Assembly: GCA_964605665.1 (NCBI GenBank)
Contig: CAZSDP010000006.1
Span: forward strand, 1 to 64,000
Source of the DNA: CAZSDP01 sp964605665
GTDB taxonomy: Bacteria; Planctomycetota; UBA8108; UBA1146
Direction of reading: 5' to 3'
Length of the DNA stretch: 64,000 nucleotides
The notes under the pieces are model-generated. The model saw only the letters and a list, made by a program, of their open reading frames with translations, was not told where the DNA came from and did not search any database. The position numbers were made by a program, and so were the translations under genes. Below, one piece after another: positions 1-8,811 of this stretch; the stretch's first letter is position 1; each line of letters begins with the position of its first letter.

Positions 1-276
1 GGGGCGGAAAGTGCATCTGCGAGCGACGCCCCAGGGATCGACCCGATCGTGGCTCGCGAACAAGGGCTGCGGATCCGTGAGGCGATTCGGGCTCTTCCAC
101 CGGAGTATCGCGAAGTGATCTTGTTGAAGCACGCTGAAGGGCGCTCCTATCGGGAGATCGCGCGACTACTGCGGACGACAGTCAAGGCGGTTGAATCGAG
201 ACTCTTTAGAGCGCGCCAGCAACTCGGACGGAGTCTGGCCTCGAAGAGTGATGAGGGAAGAGAGCGCGACAATTGA
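1..276 (+). CDS. ECF RNA polymerase sigma factor, C-terminal part (5' truncated by window)
   Basis: The reading frame is open from base 1, so only the last 91 residues are visible and the true start lies upstream. What is seen is sigma region 4: an ALPPEYREVILLKH helix followed by the helix-turn-helix GRSYREIARLLRTTVKAVESR and LFRARQQL, the normal -35 recognition element of extracytoplasmic-function sigma factors. The zinc-finger/FecR anti-sigma gene starts 53 bp downstream, the usual order for an ECF sigma factor and its membrane regulator, so the two are very likely co-transcribed. The ECF subgroup cannot be assigned without region 2. Confidence 0.88.
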   Translation, partial: GAESASASDAPGIDPIVAREQGLRIREAIRALPPEYREVILLKHAEGRSYREIARLLRTTVKAVESRLFRARQQLGRSLASKSDEGRERDN

Positions 277-329
277 ATATGAATATTCACCCTCTAGCTC
301 CCATTTCGTTGTGGAAGGAGTGAGAGAGC

Positions 330-1343
330 ATGGCCCCTGAAGTCTCATGTGATCTGGCAAGTCGATGGCTCTCCCGCGCGATCGACCAGGAGATCTCCCG
401 CGAAGAAGAGAGGGCTCTGGAGCAACATCTCGATGCGTGTCCCCACTGCCGAGGCCAGCGTGACTTGCTCTTCTTGGAAACAGACCGGCTTGAGCAGAAC
501 TTGGTAGGAATCTCCGATGAGATCGAACAGCTGCTCCGCAACCGGATGGGGGACGACGCGCGTGTTTTTGCCGTGGATCAGCTAGAGCCGTCTCTCTCCA
601 GTGGTTCGCGCCGTCGATACCGTTCTTCGGTTGCTGTCTTCGTGGCGATGTTGATCACGATCGTGTTCTTCATCTTCTGGCAGGAACCACCCGCGGCTCG
701 GGCAACAGTCGATTTCGAATGGGGACCGCGCGGATTCGAGAGTACGGTTTCTGGTGTCTTGAAACGCTATGAGGGGTCCGGAGTGGGCACCCTCGGTACG
801 GATGAGCTGATTCGGCTGCCAGAAGGAAGTGAAGGCTGGATTCAGTTTCCCGATGGGAGCATCTCCCGGATCGGCGAGTTCGGGCGATTCCAGTTGAGGG
901 AACTCGCAGACGAGATCGAAATCGAGCTGATCAGCGGCCGAGCTGCATTCGATGTCGGCCCGCGCGGAGAGACTCCATTTCGAGTTCTGACTCCCTATGC
1001 GCGGATCGATGCGTTCGATTCCCGCTTCGGAGTTGTTCATGAAGAAGGCTGCACGATTTTGACGGTCGAGAGAGGTGAAGTTTCAGTTTCTCGTCGACAC
1101 AAGGACTCGAGCCCGTTGATCGTTGGGCCGGAATCACGGCTCGAGATGCGTCGACGAGGATTGACTCTCGATGCAGGTCGGAGCGAGGAGCAGAGACCTG
1201 AGACCGTTGTCGATGAGGTTCCCGAAGTGAAGAATGAGCAAGAAGATCCCGAAGGAGAAGAGAGGCGATCTGCCCCGACCGAGGATGAACCTTCTACCGA
1301 TCGAGATCGAAGACCGCTGGATATGCCGCCCGGTGGCGGTTGA
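330..1343 (+). CDS. Membrane anti-sigma factor with zinc finger and FecR domain
   Basis: 337 residues. The N-terminus carries a zf-HC2/anti-sigma zinc finger (H33-x3-C37-x2-C40, with Cys7 upstream) that in this family clamps the cognate ECF sigma factor. A single membrane helix lies at about residues 100-118, preceded by Arg-rich residues (cytoplasm-side inside). Residues ~130-260 form a FecR-type domain (WIQFPDGS..., FRVLTPYARIDAFDSRFGV), which in FecR relays an extracytoplasmic signal. The last ~60 residues are acidic, Pro-rich and probably disordered. GGAAGGAG ends 9 bp before the ATG, supporting this start. It follows the truncated sigma gene by 53 bp. No TonB receptor is visible, so the signal is unknown. 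Confidence 0.85.
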   Translation: MAPEVSCDLASRWLSRAIDQEISREEERALEQHLDACPHCRGQRDLLFLETDRLEQNLVGISDEIEQLLRNRMGDDARVFAVDQLEPSLSSGSRRRYRSSVAVFVAMLITIVFFIFWQEPPAARATVDFEWGPRGFESTVSGVLKRYEGSGVGTLGTDELIRLPEGSEGWIQFPDGSISRIGEFGRFQLRELADEIEIELISGRAAFDVGPRGETPFRVLTPYARIDAFDSRFGVVHEEGCTILTVERGEVSVSRRHKDSSPLIVGPESRLEMRRRGLTLDAGRSEEQRPETVVDEVPEVKNEQEDPEGEERRSAPTEDEPSTDRDRRPLDMPPGGG

Positions 1344-1364
1344 TCGATCGAAGACGGGTGCGCC

Positions 1365-2360
1365 CTATTCCCCAGTTGTAAAGACGACTCCATCGATCAA
1401 GTAGGAGTCGAGACCGGGGTAGAACCAACCTTCATAGAGGGAATCACCGACTCGCTTCCAAGTGACGCGTTCTGGATATCCGCGGGCGAGTATGACCTCG
1501 TCTCTGGTCATACCCTTGACGATCTCGCTCACAGAGATGTGCTGTTTGTATTGGCCACTCGTCTTGCCGCGCAGAAGGGTCGCTTGTTCCCGAAGTGAAT
1601 TCCAGTGATCGATTTGCTCCTGGAGCTGAACTTGGTCGATGGTCGTTGGGGTGCCACCCCGATCGACCATATTGAGCTCCTTGAGGAGTTCTGATCGGGC
1701 CCGCCAGCGGTCACCCGCCTTGATCAGAGAGAGCGCTTCTAGATCAGAATTCAAAGAGGGATTCGCCCGATAGAGACGAGCGACCTCGTTGACGATCTCG
1801 ATCCAACGCTCGTCGGTGTCGAGTACATTTGCAGCGATTCGGAGCCAGGAGAGCGCATGTGAGAATCCCTGAGAAATCTCGCTTCGTGCCAGCTGGACCC
1901 AATGCTCAGAGATCGAATCGAGCAGAGCAGGCTCACCGATCGTCTTCACTTCACCGAATCCCCAGCTGAAAAGCGCCTTTTGTCGCTCTACAGCCAAGTG
2001 CTCTGAATTCTGAATTCGGTTCTCGAACCACTTTGTGCGGTTTGAACAGCTTGAGACCTCTTGGATAAGTAGCTCAAAGCCATCTTCCGATGCGGTGACG
2101 ATCACTGTCATAGTGATGAGACCTTGGTTTCCTTGGGCTTCGCGAAGCTCCGGAAAGTAGTGATCTGGAGGCAACTGAAAAGTCTCAGGAGACTGACTGA
2201 CTTCGATGCGAGACCCAAGCTGTGCACGGTACCGTGCGGTCACCTTGAGAACTTGTCCGGCCTCTAGTTTCAGGTGAGGGAGCTCTCCTGGAACGACCCG
2301 GAGGTCGTCTCCCAGAACTGTTGGGGTGACAGCAAGAATCAAGGCGAAGAGAAGACTCAT
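1365..2360 (-). CDS. Exported protein of unknown function with BamE-like C-terminal motif
   Basis: 331 residues with a short signal peptide (MSLLFALILAVTPTVLGD). The middle is helical and matches no family I recognise. The last ~55 residues (VKGMTRDEVILARGYPERV... ending in a tyrosine/tryptophan-rich strand and YLIDGVVF) resemble the BamE/SmpA/OmlA fold, in which a G-M-T-x-x-E-V helix is followed by a G-x-P turn and strands; this is inference from pattern only. Its ATG overlaps the stop of the upstream DUF4388 gene by 4 bp, so the two are translationally coupled and probably work in the same envelope process. It is convergent with the FecR-type gene, only 21 bp away. Confidence 0.7.
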   Translation of the reverse strand: MSLLFALILAVTPTVLGDDLRVVPGELPHLKLEAGQVLKVTARYRAQLGSRIEVSQSPETFQLPPDHYFPELREAQGNQGLITMTVIVTASEDGFELLIQEVSSCSNRTKWFENRIQNSEHLAVERQKALFSWGFGEVKTIGEPALLDSISEHWVQLARSEISQGFSHALSWLRIAANVLDTDERWIEIVNEVARLYRANPSLNSDLEALSLIKAGDRWRARSELLKELNMVDRGGTPTTIDQVQLQEQIDHWNSLREQATLLRGKTSGQYKQHISVSEIVKGMTRDEVILARGYPERVTWKRVGDSLYEGWFYPGLDSYLIDGVVFTTGE

Positions 2361-5323
2361 GGCGACTTCCCTTCCAGCAGGAGTAGTCTTCCACTCCTGA
2401 GAAATGCGAGGATCAGTCCGTCCTTTGTCGTTTGCAAATCAACCACGGGAGAGTCGACCTTAAGACTCCACTGAACCGTTTTTTCCGACTGTGCCAAGGC
2501 ATGTATTCTTCCCTCGAGATCAGCCAGGTAGATCGATTCTGATGTGACGAGAGGTGGGCAGGTGAGTGGGGCCGGTGCTGGATAGGTGGAGAATCGTTGG
2601 TCTTCCTCCACGATGACCCACTCTCCTTCCTGGCTCCCATAGTACATTCGTCCTCCATGGTGCCGAATTCGAGTACGCGGAGCTGGCCACCGCTGAGTTG
2701 ACTCTGCTCCTCGTATCGTGCCATCGGTGAGGAGTCGCGCACCGTTGGGCAGAATCTCGGCGACCGGGAGCGGCATCGATTGCATTTCCAACAGCTCCAA
2801 ACCGGGCAACTCATGAAAGAGGACTCTTGCTGCTCGGTCTATAGCGATCAGTACGCCGGCTCTCACTTCAATTTGTTCGACAGGAAATCCAGAGGAAGTG
2901 CATGCTACAACTTCACCGGTCAAGGTGTTGATCAGGTGCACTCTTCCGCTCTCGTCCCCGATTGCGACAGATCTATGATCAACTGCGGCAGCGGAGAGAA
3001 TCGGGCTGTCCAGACGAAGCTGCCACTTGTTTTCCCAGGTGCGATCGTTGAGGCAGTTTATCTGGCCGTCGAATGCCGCGATGATCAAGAGGCTGCCAAT
3101 GGTGACGAGCTGGGCGGACGGGTGTCCCGGAATGCCGATGCTCAACCTTTGAGCTCGCTCTGTGGCACCTTCGTCTGCAGTAATCAAATAGAGATGTCCG
3201 TCTCGACAAGGCACGGCAAAGTGATCACTGAGGCGGCTCACTGGACGATCGATTCCTCCGGACAACGCTCCGGTGGCCAATGGTGCCCGTGGAAGCGAGA
3301 ATTGCAGCCTAGCGCGACCGTTATCGGAGTGCATGTGAACGAGCGTCTCGCACCCGCGCCGAGAGAGTTCGATCTGTAGCTTTTCAGGGCCGGGAGTCAT
3401 CCAATGCAAGTAGGGGGTGACTCCTTGCGCTTCTCCATCGATCGATACCTTCGCACCGCTTGGCTCCGTCTCGAGCAGCAAGGGATAGCGAATCTGAGCT
3501 CGCTGCGCAGGTGACAGGTCAGAGTCGAGATCTTCGAGCAGTTTCTGTAGCAGTGCCCGAGACTCTTCATATCTTCCCGCTCGAATCTCAGTTTCCGAGG
3601 TGTTCAGGGCTTCCTTGATTTGCAAGTCGCGCGCAATCCGACTTTCGCGGTTCTTTCGTGCTAACTCCTCGGCCTGAGCCCGTTCGCTTGAGGTGAGTTC
3701 TTCGATTCGGTTCTCAATTCTCTCAAGCGCGTCGCGACTCGCCCCTGCGACGGTCGAGAGTCCGTAATCCTCAGTCACTTGCAACAACTGCTGTTTCGCG
3801 AGCTTGAGTTCTTGGGTCTTCGCCTCAGCTGTTTGCAGCGATAGACCACTCTGATAGATGCTTCGAGCACGCGCCTCGTATCGAATCGTTGGAATCGCTA
3901 AGACGACGAGAATCAAGGCTCCGATTCCGAGGTAGATTTGGCGGAGTCTTTTTCGTCGTTGAGCTCCAGCTTCCTTCTGAAGAAGTAGATCGATCCTCGA
4001 GCGAATACCGGGGATTTTTGGATCGAGCTCATAGAGTCGCTGGGCGATCTGAATCGATCCCTTTCGGTCATCCGACTGCGTCGCAATCTGACTCGCATGT
4101 TCGAGGTGCATCACCGCTCGATCGCGCTGTCCAAGCTGAAGAGCGATCTCAGATCTGGAGACCCAGTAGTCGCTTCGATCTGCTTCTAGCGCTTCGATCT
4201 CGGTGAGGAGGACCTCCGCATCTTGGAACCTCCCTTCCCGCTTTAGAGCGGCGAGTAGCTCGCGTCGTAGCTCGACAACGGCACGAGGGGAGGCGGCGGT
4301 TCGAACAGTCCAGAGTCGCTGGAGAAAGTCGAGATCGCTCGCATTGAGATCGCGTAAGACTCTTCCTACCTCCCAGGCGCGGGAGAGATCACCTGCACGA
4401 CGATGGGATTCAAATGCGGTGAGGAGAGTCTCTGAAGCTTCTTTCTTCTTACCGAACTCGATCAAGAATCGACCGGCTTCATCGAGAAACTCGGGATCTT
4501 GACTGTGAGGAACTCCCCAATCTCTCAGGAATCGGTAAAGCTCACGCGCCTCTTCGCGTTGATTGTGTCGACGCAGCTGCCGTGCAATCTGAAGAAGTTC
4601 ATCGAAGCTGAGCGGTTGGAGCCACCCTTCCTCAATGAAGCGATAGAGGCACTTCAAAGTGCGAAATCTGGTCTCAGGTGAGTCTTGCTGAATCTGGTCG
4701 ACCGATCTCGAAGGCTCGCAGAGATCCCAGATCATCTTTTCTGGAGTACTCAAGCTTACGTCGCTGGGGAGTTGAGATGCGCTTCGCTCGACCCAGATTC
4801 TTGGGTCGGGAAGGCGAGACCGAATGACTTGAGACTCATCGAGCTGCCTGAGGCCTTCGAGGATGATCGACTGCGGATCGACCCGCACCTGGGTGTAGCG
4901 TTGCATCGGCTCGAGTAGGTCAGGTGGACAGAAGTCTGGGAGGAACTCGAAGTCTCCTTCCTCCCATAGAAGAAGCTCGAAGAGTTCTTCCTCGAATTTG
5001 GTCTGCAACGCGAATTGCAGATCTCCTTGGTCGATGACCCCTTGTTCGAGGAGAATCCGTCCGATCTGCTTGTCGGAGTTCGCTTGCTCATCGGTTGCGG
5101 CGTTGAGTTGCTCGTCGGTGATTTTTCCCGAACGGCGGAGGATTTCTCCGAGCCGGACCGTTCCGTCTCCCGAGGCGAGAAACGCGATGGATCCGGTGGA
5201 GAAGTAGATGGTCTTTTTCTCCGACTTGGAGGCGACGTAGAGCGTGCCCGTATGGCGATGGTTCGCGAGAGTTTGGAACAGCTCGCCCAAGCCGAAATGC
5301 TGAAGATGTCCCTTGAGTGCCAT
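2357..5323 (-). CDS. DUF4388 / TPR / PEGA / beta-propeller mosaic membrane protein
   Basis: 988 residues in several modules. Residues 1-~155 are a DUF4388 (PATAN-type) domain (MALKGHLQHFGLGELFQTLA, GTLYV, IYFSTGSIAFLASG), a family linked to signalling and gliding/polarity proteins. Two short helical repeats inside it (GEILRRSGKITDEQL, GRILLEQGVIDQGDL) resemble MshEN motifs. Residues ~235-440 are TPR-like helices, 463-482 a single membrane helix, 490-600 a charged coiled coil, ~615-680 a PEGA domain (LETEPSGAKVSIDG), and ~685-988 a repeat-rich PQQ/WD-like propeller (SVAIGDESGRVHLINTLTGEVV). The architecture puts the DUF4388 part in the cytoplasm and the sensor-like propeller outside. GGAGC precedes the ATG. 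The downstream gene overlaps by 4 bp. No catalytic residues are recognised. Confidence 0.8.
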   Translation of the reverse strand: MALKGHLQHFGLGELFQTLANHRHTGTLYVASKSEKKTIYFSTGSIAFLASGDGTVRLGEILRRSGKITDEQLNAATDEQANSDKQIGRILLEQGVIDQGDLQFALQTKFEEELFELLLWEEGDFEFLPDFCPPDLLEPMQRYTQVRVDPQSIILEGLRQLDESQVIRSRLPDPRIWVERSASQLPSDVSLSTPEKMIWDLCEPSRSVDQIQQDSPETRFRTLKCLYRFIEEGWLQPLSFDELLQIARQLRRHNQREEARELYRFLRDWGVPHSQDPEFLDEAGRFLIEFGKKKEASETLLTAFESHRRAGDLSRAWEVGRVLRDLNASDLDFLQRLWTVRTAASPRAVVELRRELLAALKREGRFQDAEVLLTEIEALEADRSDYWVSRSEIALQLGQRDRAVMHLEHASQIATQSDDRKGSIQIAQRLYELDPKIPGIRSRIDLLLQKEAGAQRRKRLRQIYLGIGALILVVLAIPTIRYEARARSIYQSGLSLQTAEAKTQELKLAKQQLLQVTEDYGLSTVAGASRDALERIENRIEELTSSERAQAEELARKNRESRIARDLQIKEALNTSETEIRAGRYEESRALLQKLLEDLDSDLSPAQRAQIRYPLLLETEPSGAKVSIDGEAQGVTPYLHWMTPGPEKLQIELSRRGCETLVHMHSDNGRARLQFSLPRAPLATGALSGGIDRPVSRLSDHFAVPCRDGHLYLITADEGATERAQRLSIGIPGHPSAQLVTIGSLLIIAAFDGQINCLNDRTWENKWQLRLDSPILSAAAVDHRSVAIGDESGRVHLINTLTGEVVACTSSGFPVEQIEVRAGVLIAIDRAARVLFHELPGLELLEMQSMPLPVAEILPNGARLLTDGTIRGAESTQRWPAPRTRIRHHGGRMYYGSQEGEWVIVEEDQRFSTYPAPAPLTCPPLVTSESIYLADLEGRIHALAQSEKTVQWSLKVDSPVVDLQTTKDGLILAFLRSGRLLLLEGKSP

Positions 5324-5487
5324 GGAAGCTCCGGTCCAAGAGCCTGCTCGCGAGTGCCAGCATCGGCCGGGGCGAACAGAACCGGAGATCGCCTTCGCCC
5401 CATCTCATTTCTGAGCAGGAGATGGTACTCCTCCGCTCTCCGGGTACGATGGCCACGCCAAGAGGCGACCTCCAAGAAAGATACGCC

Positions 5488-6711
5488 ATGAATCAGGGAT
5501 CGACCAATGGAGGGCATCGAGATCGAGGCCCCGAGAAGCGCAGTATTGCCGAGGAGACGATTTCACCCGGTCTATACGTCCATATTCCATTTTGCACTGT
5601 GCGCTGCTCCTACTGCGACTTTCACGTCGCCTCCTTCCGGACTCAAATCGCCTCTCGGTATGTGGACGCCCTGCTCGCCGAAGCAGATCTCTTAGCTGAA
5701 GAGGGTGCTTTTCGCCCCAAGACGATCTTTATCGGCGGCGGAACACCATCTGTTCTTTCGACCCCTGATTGGGATCGGTTGCTCCAAGGACTGGCGGACC
5801 GATTTGGGCACACCGTGCTGGAGTGGACCGTCGAGGCGAACCCGGGAACGATCGATCTCGAAAAGGGGAAGCTTGCTCGATCGGCAGGGGTGAATCGGAT
5901 CAGCACTGGAGCCCAGACTTTCGATCCTCGAGGACTAGAAGTGCTCGGTCGCGAACATGGTCCAGATGTTGTGGAACGCGCTCATGAAGTTCTGAGAGAT
6001 GCTGGATTTGACCGGCTCAGTCTCGATTTGATCATCGGTTGGCCAGGGCAGACGGCAGATTCGATAGAGAGCGATCTCCAAAGATTGGCTTCGATCGACC
6101 CAGACCATGTGAGTCTCTACCACCTCAGTTATGAAAGCGGGACGATTCTGGAGCGGCGAAGGCAGCGTGGGGCAGTGACTCCCCTCTCCGACGACGCGGT
6201 CATTCAGCTCTCCCGAATCGCATTGGGCGGCCTGGAGAGAGCGGGATATACTCGATATGAGGTTTCAAACTTCAGTCGGCCCGGAGAGAAATCGCTCCAC
6301 AACTTGAATTACTGGCAACGAGGACTCTATCGGGGATTGGGTTCTGGGGCCGCGAGTTTCGATGGAGTACGCAGATTCAAAAACCGACCTGACGTTGGAG
6401 CTTACATCCGATCTGGCGGTCGACCTGAATTGGTTGAGGTGGAGGAGATCACCTCACAAACCGCCTTGGAAGAGACCGTTTTTCTTTCTCTTCGACTCTC
6501 CGCTGGCCTTAATCTCCGGGAATACGAAGCTCGATCTGGAGACTCTCTGCTGGAGAGTTGTGCAGAGTCTCTGGAGGAGTTGATCGAGCAGGGATTGCTC
6601 GAGTTGACGGAAACCCACCTGCGAGCGACGGGACGTGGATTCGAAGTCTTGGATGCAGTGATTTTGAGGATTTGGGAAGAGTGTCAACGCACCGAGAAAG
6701 TCGGAGGATGA
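5488..6711 (+). CDS. hemW: HemW-type radical SAM protein (heme chaperone)
   Basis: 407 residues from the ATG at 5488 (AAGAAAG 7 bp upstream); ATGs at 5449 and 5317 are in frame but add residues without family similarity, and 5317 would overlap the divergent DUF4388 gene. The product begins LYVHIPFCTVRCSYCDFHV, the radical SAM CxxxCxxC cluster site, followed by FIGGGTPS, EANPGTID, GAQTFD and the LSLDLIIGWPGQT segment typical of HemW (formerly oxygen-independent coproporphyrinogen oxidase-like). HemW binds heme and delivers it to membrane cytochromes; it is not a coproporphyrinogen oxidase. The C-terminal HemN-type domain (FLSLRLSAGLNL) is present. The next gene overlaps by 4 bp. Confidence 0.9.
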   Translation: MNQGSTNGGHRDRGPEKRSIAEETISPGLYVHIPFCTVRCSYCDFHVASFRTQIASRYVDALLAEADLLAEEGAFRPKTIFIGGGTPSVLSTPDWDRLLQGLADRFGHTVLEWTVEANPGTIDLEKGKLARSAGVNRISTGAQTFDPRGLEVLGREHGPDVVERAHEVLRDAGFDRLSLDLIIGWPGQTADSIESDLQRLASIDPDHVSLYHLSYESGTILERRRQRGAVTPLSDDAVIQLSRIALGGLERAGYTRYEVSNFSRPGEKSLHNLNYWQRGLYRGLGSGAASFDGVRRFKNRPDVGAYIRSGGRPELVEVEEITSQTALEETVFLSLRLSAGLNLREYEARSGDSLLESCAESLEELIEQGLLELTETHLRATGRGFEVLDAVILRIWEECQRTEKVGG

Positions 6712-7283
6712 CCAAGATACCGACCGATCTATTGTTGCTCCTGCGATTGTTTCGCTATCGGGATTGGGTCTCCGAGATTGATTTGGAGATTTGCCTCACC
6801 GATTGCGAAGACGTGACCTCTGCCGATCCCCTTCTCGATCACCTTGTTCAAGCCGGAAAGATTTCGGCTGAGCAAGCAAGTTCTGCTCGGAGCTTCTTGC
6901 GTAAGAAGACCCGTTCTTTGACTCTCAGCGCCGGAGAACGGAATCACCTCGATCGAAGTTTCGGTCAGATCGCCCTCGATAACGGTTGGATCGGAGAGTC
7001 GCAGCTTGAATTGGCCCTCCTAGAGCAGGAACGTCTCCAACGATTACGACTCGACTTTCGAATCGGGGAAGTCCTCATCCGTGCCGGATCTCTCGACGTA
7101 GATCAGGTTCGGGAGATCCTGCGACTGCAGGGATTTGATCTCGTCTGTTGCGGTGAGTGTGATCGCTTTTTCGATGGCAGCGATCAGGCGTGTCCACTGA
7201 CGATGTGTCCTGATTGCGGGGGGGAGCTCGAGCCCCCATCCTTTTTAGACTCAGTGCTTCCCGATCCCTTGGAGACCGTTTGA
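6708..7283 (+). CDS. MshEN-like repeat protein with C-terminal zinc ribbon
   Basis: 191 residues; ATG overlaps the hemW stop as ATGA, with GGAGG directly abutting the ATG, so translation probably depends on coupling. Three helical segments of the kind found in GspE/PilB N-terminal (MshEN) regions are visible: VQAGKISAEQASSARSFL, FGQIALDNGWIGESQLELAL and IGEVLIRAGSLDVDQVREIL. The C-terminus carries two CxxC-like pairs (CCGEC, then MCPDCGG), consistent with a zinc ribbon. No ATPase domain follows. In planctomycetes such segments are often fused to kinases or secretion ATPases; here the module stands alone. Function is unknown; possibly a ligand-binding (c-di-GMP type) or docking protein. Confidence 0.7.
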   Translation: MTKIPTDLLLLLRLFRYRDWVSEIDLEICLTDCEDVTSADPLLDHLVQAGKISAEQASSARSFLRKKTRSLTLSAGERNHLDRSFGQIALDNGWIGESQLELALLEQERLQRLRLDFRIGEVLIRAGSLDVDQVREILRLQGFDLVCCGECDRFFDGSDQACPLTMCPDCGGELEPPSFLDSVLPDPLETV

Positions 7284-7413
7284 GGAGACCTTCACCTCGT
7301 TTCGATTGAGAACCGAAGTGTCTTGATCGTTCCTCAGTGAACCGACGGGGAGACGCAGGTCTTCTTCCAAAACCTGTGCGACGATTGCTCGCAGACTAGA
7401 AGGGAGATAGGAC

Positions 7414-8016
7414 ATGGATCCTCGTGAACTGCTCCTGGGCCGTGAGTTGGTCGCAGCGAAACTCCTGGAGGCGGACCAGTTACGTGTGGCTCTCGACTAC
7501 CAGGCACAACTCCCTGCCCGCCTCGAAGACATCCTCGTTAAGCTCGACTTCATCGATGAGCAGACCCTCAGCGAGTTTCTCGCTCAAAGAGAGCAGCTAC
7601 CCACCATCGATCTCAGTGGTCGATCGATCGATGCTGAGTTGATGAGCAGCCTGCCCCGCTCATTGATCGAAGGGCATGAAGTTCTTCCTTATCGCCTCGA
7701 TGAAGAAACGATTCTCCTCGCGATGAGTGATCCCGCAGATCTGCGTGTGATCGACGAACTGCAATTCTTGACCAGCTGTAAGATCGAGACCGCCCTCGCT
7801 CCACGAAGTTCGATTCGAGAGCGGATCGAACGGTACTACTCCAGTCTCCCGGAGCCGCCGCCGCCTCCGGCCCCTATCGAAGAACAGCTTTGCCAGCGGA
7901 TTGCTGATCCTGCGGTCTCCGCCTTGGCTCAAGTCTTGGTGAACAACGGCGTGGTCGATCCGAGAGAATGGCTCGAGGCCTTCGAGCGACAAGGCGGAGA
8001 GCTCGAGTCAAATTGA
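7414..8016 (+). CDS. Stand-alone type II secretion/pilus ATPase N-terminal (MshEN) domain protein
   Basis: 200 residues. The sequence follows the N-terminal region of PilB/GspE closely: LLGRELVAAKLLEADQLRVAL, then LEDILVKLDFIDEQTLSEFLAQ, then LPTIDLSG, SLPRSLIEGHEVLPYRLDEETILLAMSDPADLRVIDELQF, and the RIERYYS end. Compare the PilB gene at 36270, which has the same LLEVIPENLARYYGVIPV...LAVSDPFDIVKFDD layout. After ~150 residues the protein turns Pro-rich and ends; there is no Walker A or ATPase domain and no sign of a frameshift downstream. GAAGGGAG precedes the ATG. MshEN domains in some ATPases bind c-di-GMP; whether this one does cannot be told. Unknown role. Confidence 0.75.
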   Translation: MDPRELLLGRELVAAKLLEADQLRVALDYQAQLPARLEDILVKLDFIDEQTLSEFLAQREQLPTIDLSGRSIDAELMSSLPRSLIEGHEVLPYRLDEETILLAMSDPADLRVIDELQFLTSCKIETALAPRSSIRERIERYYSSLPEPPPPPAPIEEQLCQRIADPAVSALAQVLVNNGVVDPREWLEAFERQGGELESN

Positions 8017-8061
8017 GGTCGCGCAGACTTTGAATGCTTCGAGTCGTTTGAGGCCAGCTGA

Positions 8062-8811
8062 TCAGCCTTGAGTGGCGAAGATGTCATCGCTTGCGACCTC
8101 ATCAACCGGCTCAAACTGACCGTTCGGACCTGCGGAGACGATGCGCCAGCGGTGGGTGGGGGTGAGCTCCAAACGGAAGGGTGTACCGTAAGCGTCGAGG
8201 TATCGACCCGCCTCATCGGTGGGAATCTCGTATTGCCGGTCGATTTCCGCGCGAATCTGCTCCCTCCAGTCTTCCGGTACCTTCGATGCACTCTGTGGGC
8301 CGACAGGCGGAAGCGGGATCAATGCAGCCACGGTTTCGACCAAGGTCTGCGCTCTTGTTTCTGTGCGAGGTCCCAAGCTGGTCGAAGGTGCAAGCGAGAA
8401 GATCAAGAACTCGACTGCCAGCAGAAGGACCAGGACGACGGCGATGCCGAAGGGTATCAACGTGAGAGATACACGACGAGGATGTCCACTGGCGGCTTGC
8501 AACGGCTCTCGTAGTTCGAGTCTGGGTACGGGTGGGGATTCAATCTGAGAGAGTTGCCAGCGGAGCAACTCTTGATCGAGTTGAATCGACTCGGCGAGCC
8601 CTCGGCAGCTAGCACAAGATTCGAAGTGATCCTCCGCCATCGCTCGATCGGGATCTTCGCAGATCCATGCCTCGAGGGCGCTTCGACACTCTGAGTTGAG
8701 CGTCTGGGCATATGGGGGCTCCGGTAGGCTGGAATCTGGCTCGATCGAACCTCCCTCGAAGAGATCGTGCTGATTCGAATGCTCCTCATTTGGATTTTGG
8801 GAATCGATCAA
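8062..8811 (-). CDS. Zinc-finger membrane anti-sigma factor with GspG-like C-terminal domain
   Basis: 249 residues. Residues ~42-70 hold a zinc finger (C42, C51, H62-x3-C66-x2-C69) of the anti-sigma type. One strong membrane helix spans ~114-140. The outer part contains, at ~195-245, DEAGRYLDAYGTPFRLEL...WRIVSAGPNGQF...DDI, the pattern of the C-terminal calcium-binding region of type II secretion major pseudopilins (GspG: D-x-W/Y-G-x-P ... S-x-G-x-D/N-G ... D-D-I). This fusion is seen in the sequence; its meaning is inferred (an extracytoplasmic sensor or a binding surface). The ATG overlaps the sigma-factor stop (8808-8811), so the pair is translationally coupled. Confidence 0.83.
   Translation of the reverse strand: MIDSQNPNEEHSNQHDLFEGGSIEPDSSLPEPPYAQTLNSECRSALEAWICEDPDRAMAEDHFESCASCRGLAESIQLDQELLRWQLSQIESPPVPRLELREPLQAASGHPRRVSLTLIPFGIAVVLVLLLAVEFLIFSLAPSTSLGPRTETRAQTLVETVAALIPLPPVGPQSASKVPEDWREQIRAEIDRQYEIPTDEAGRYLDAYGTPFRLELTPTHRWRIVSAGPNGQFEPVDEVASDDIFATQG

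Noticed and set aside
2780..3379. 199-codon plus-strand frame inside the DUF4388 gene.
   Set aside because: No ribosome site or family likeness, and fully inside a larger real gene.
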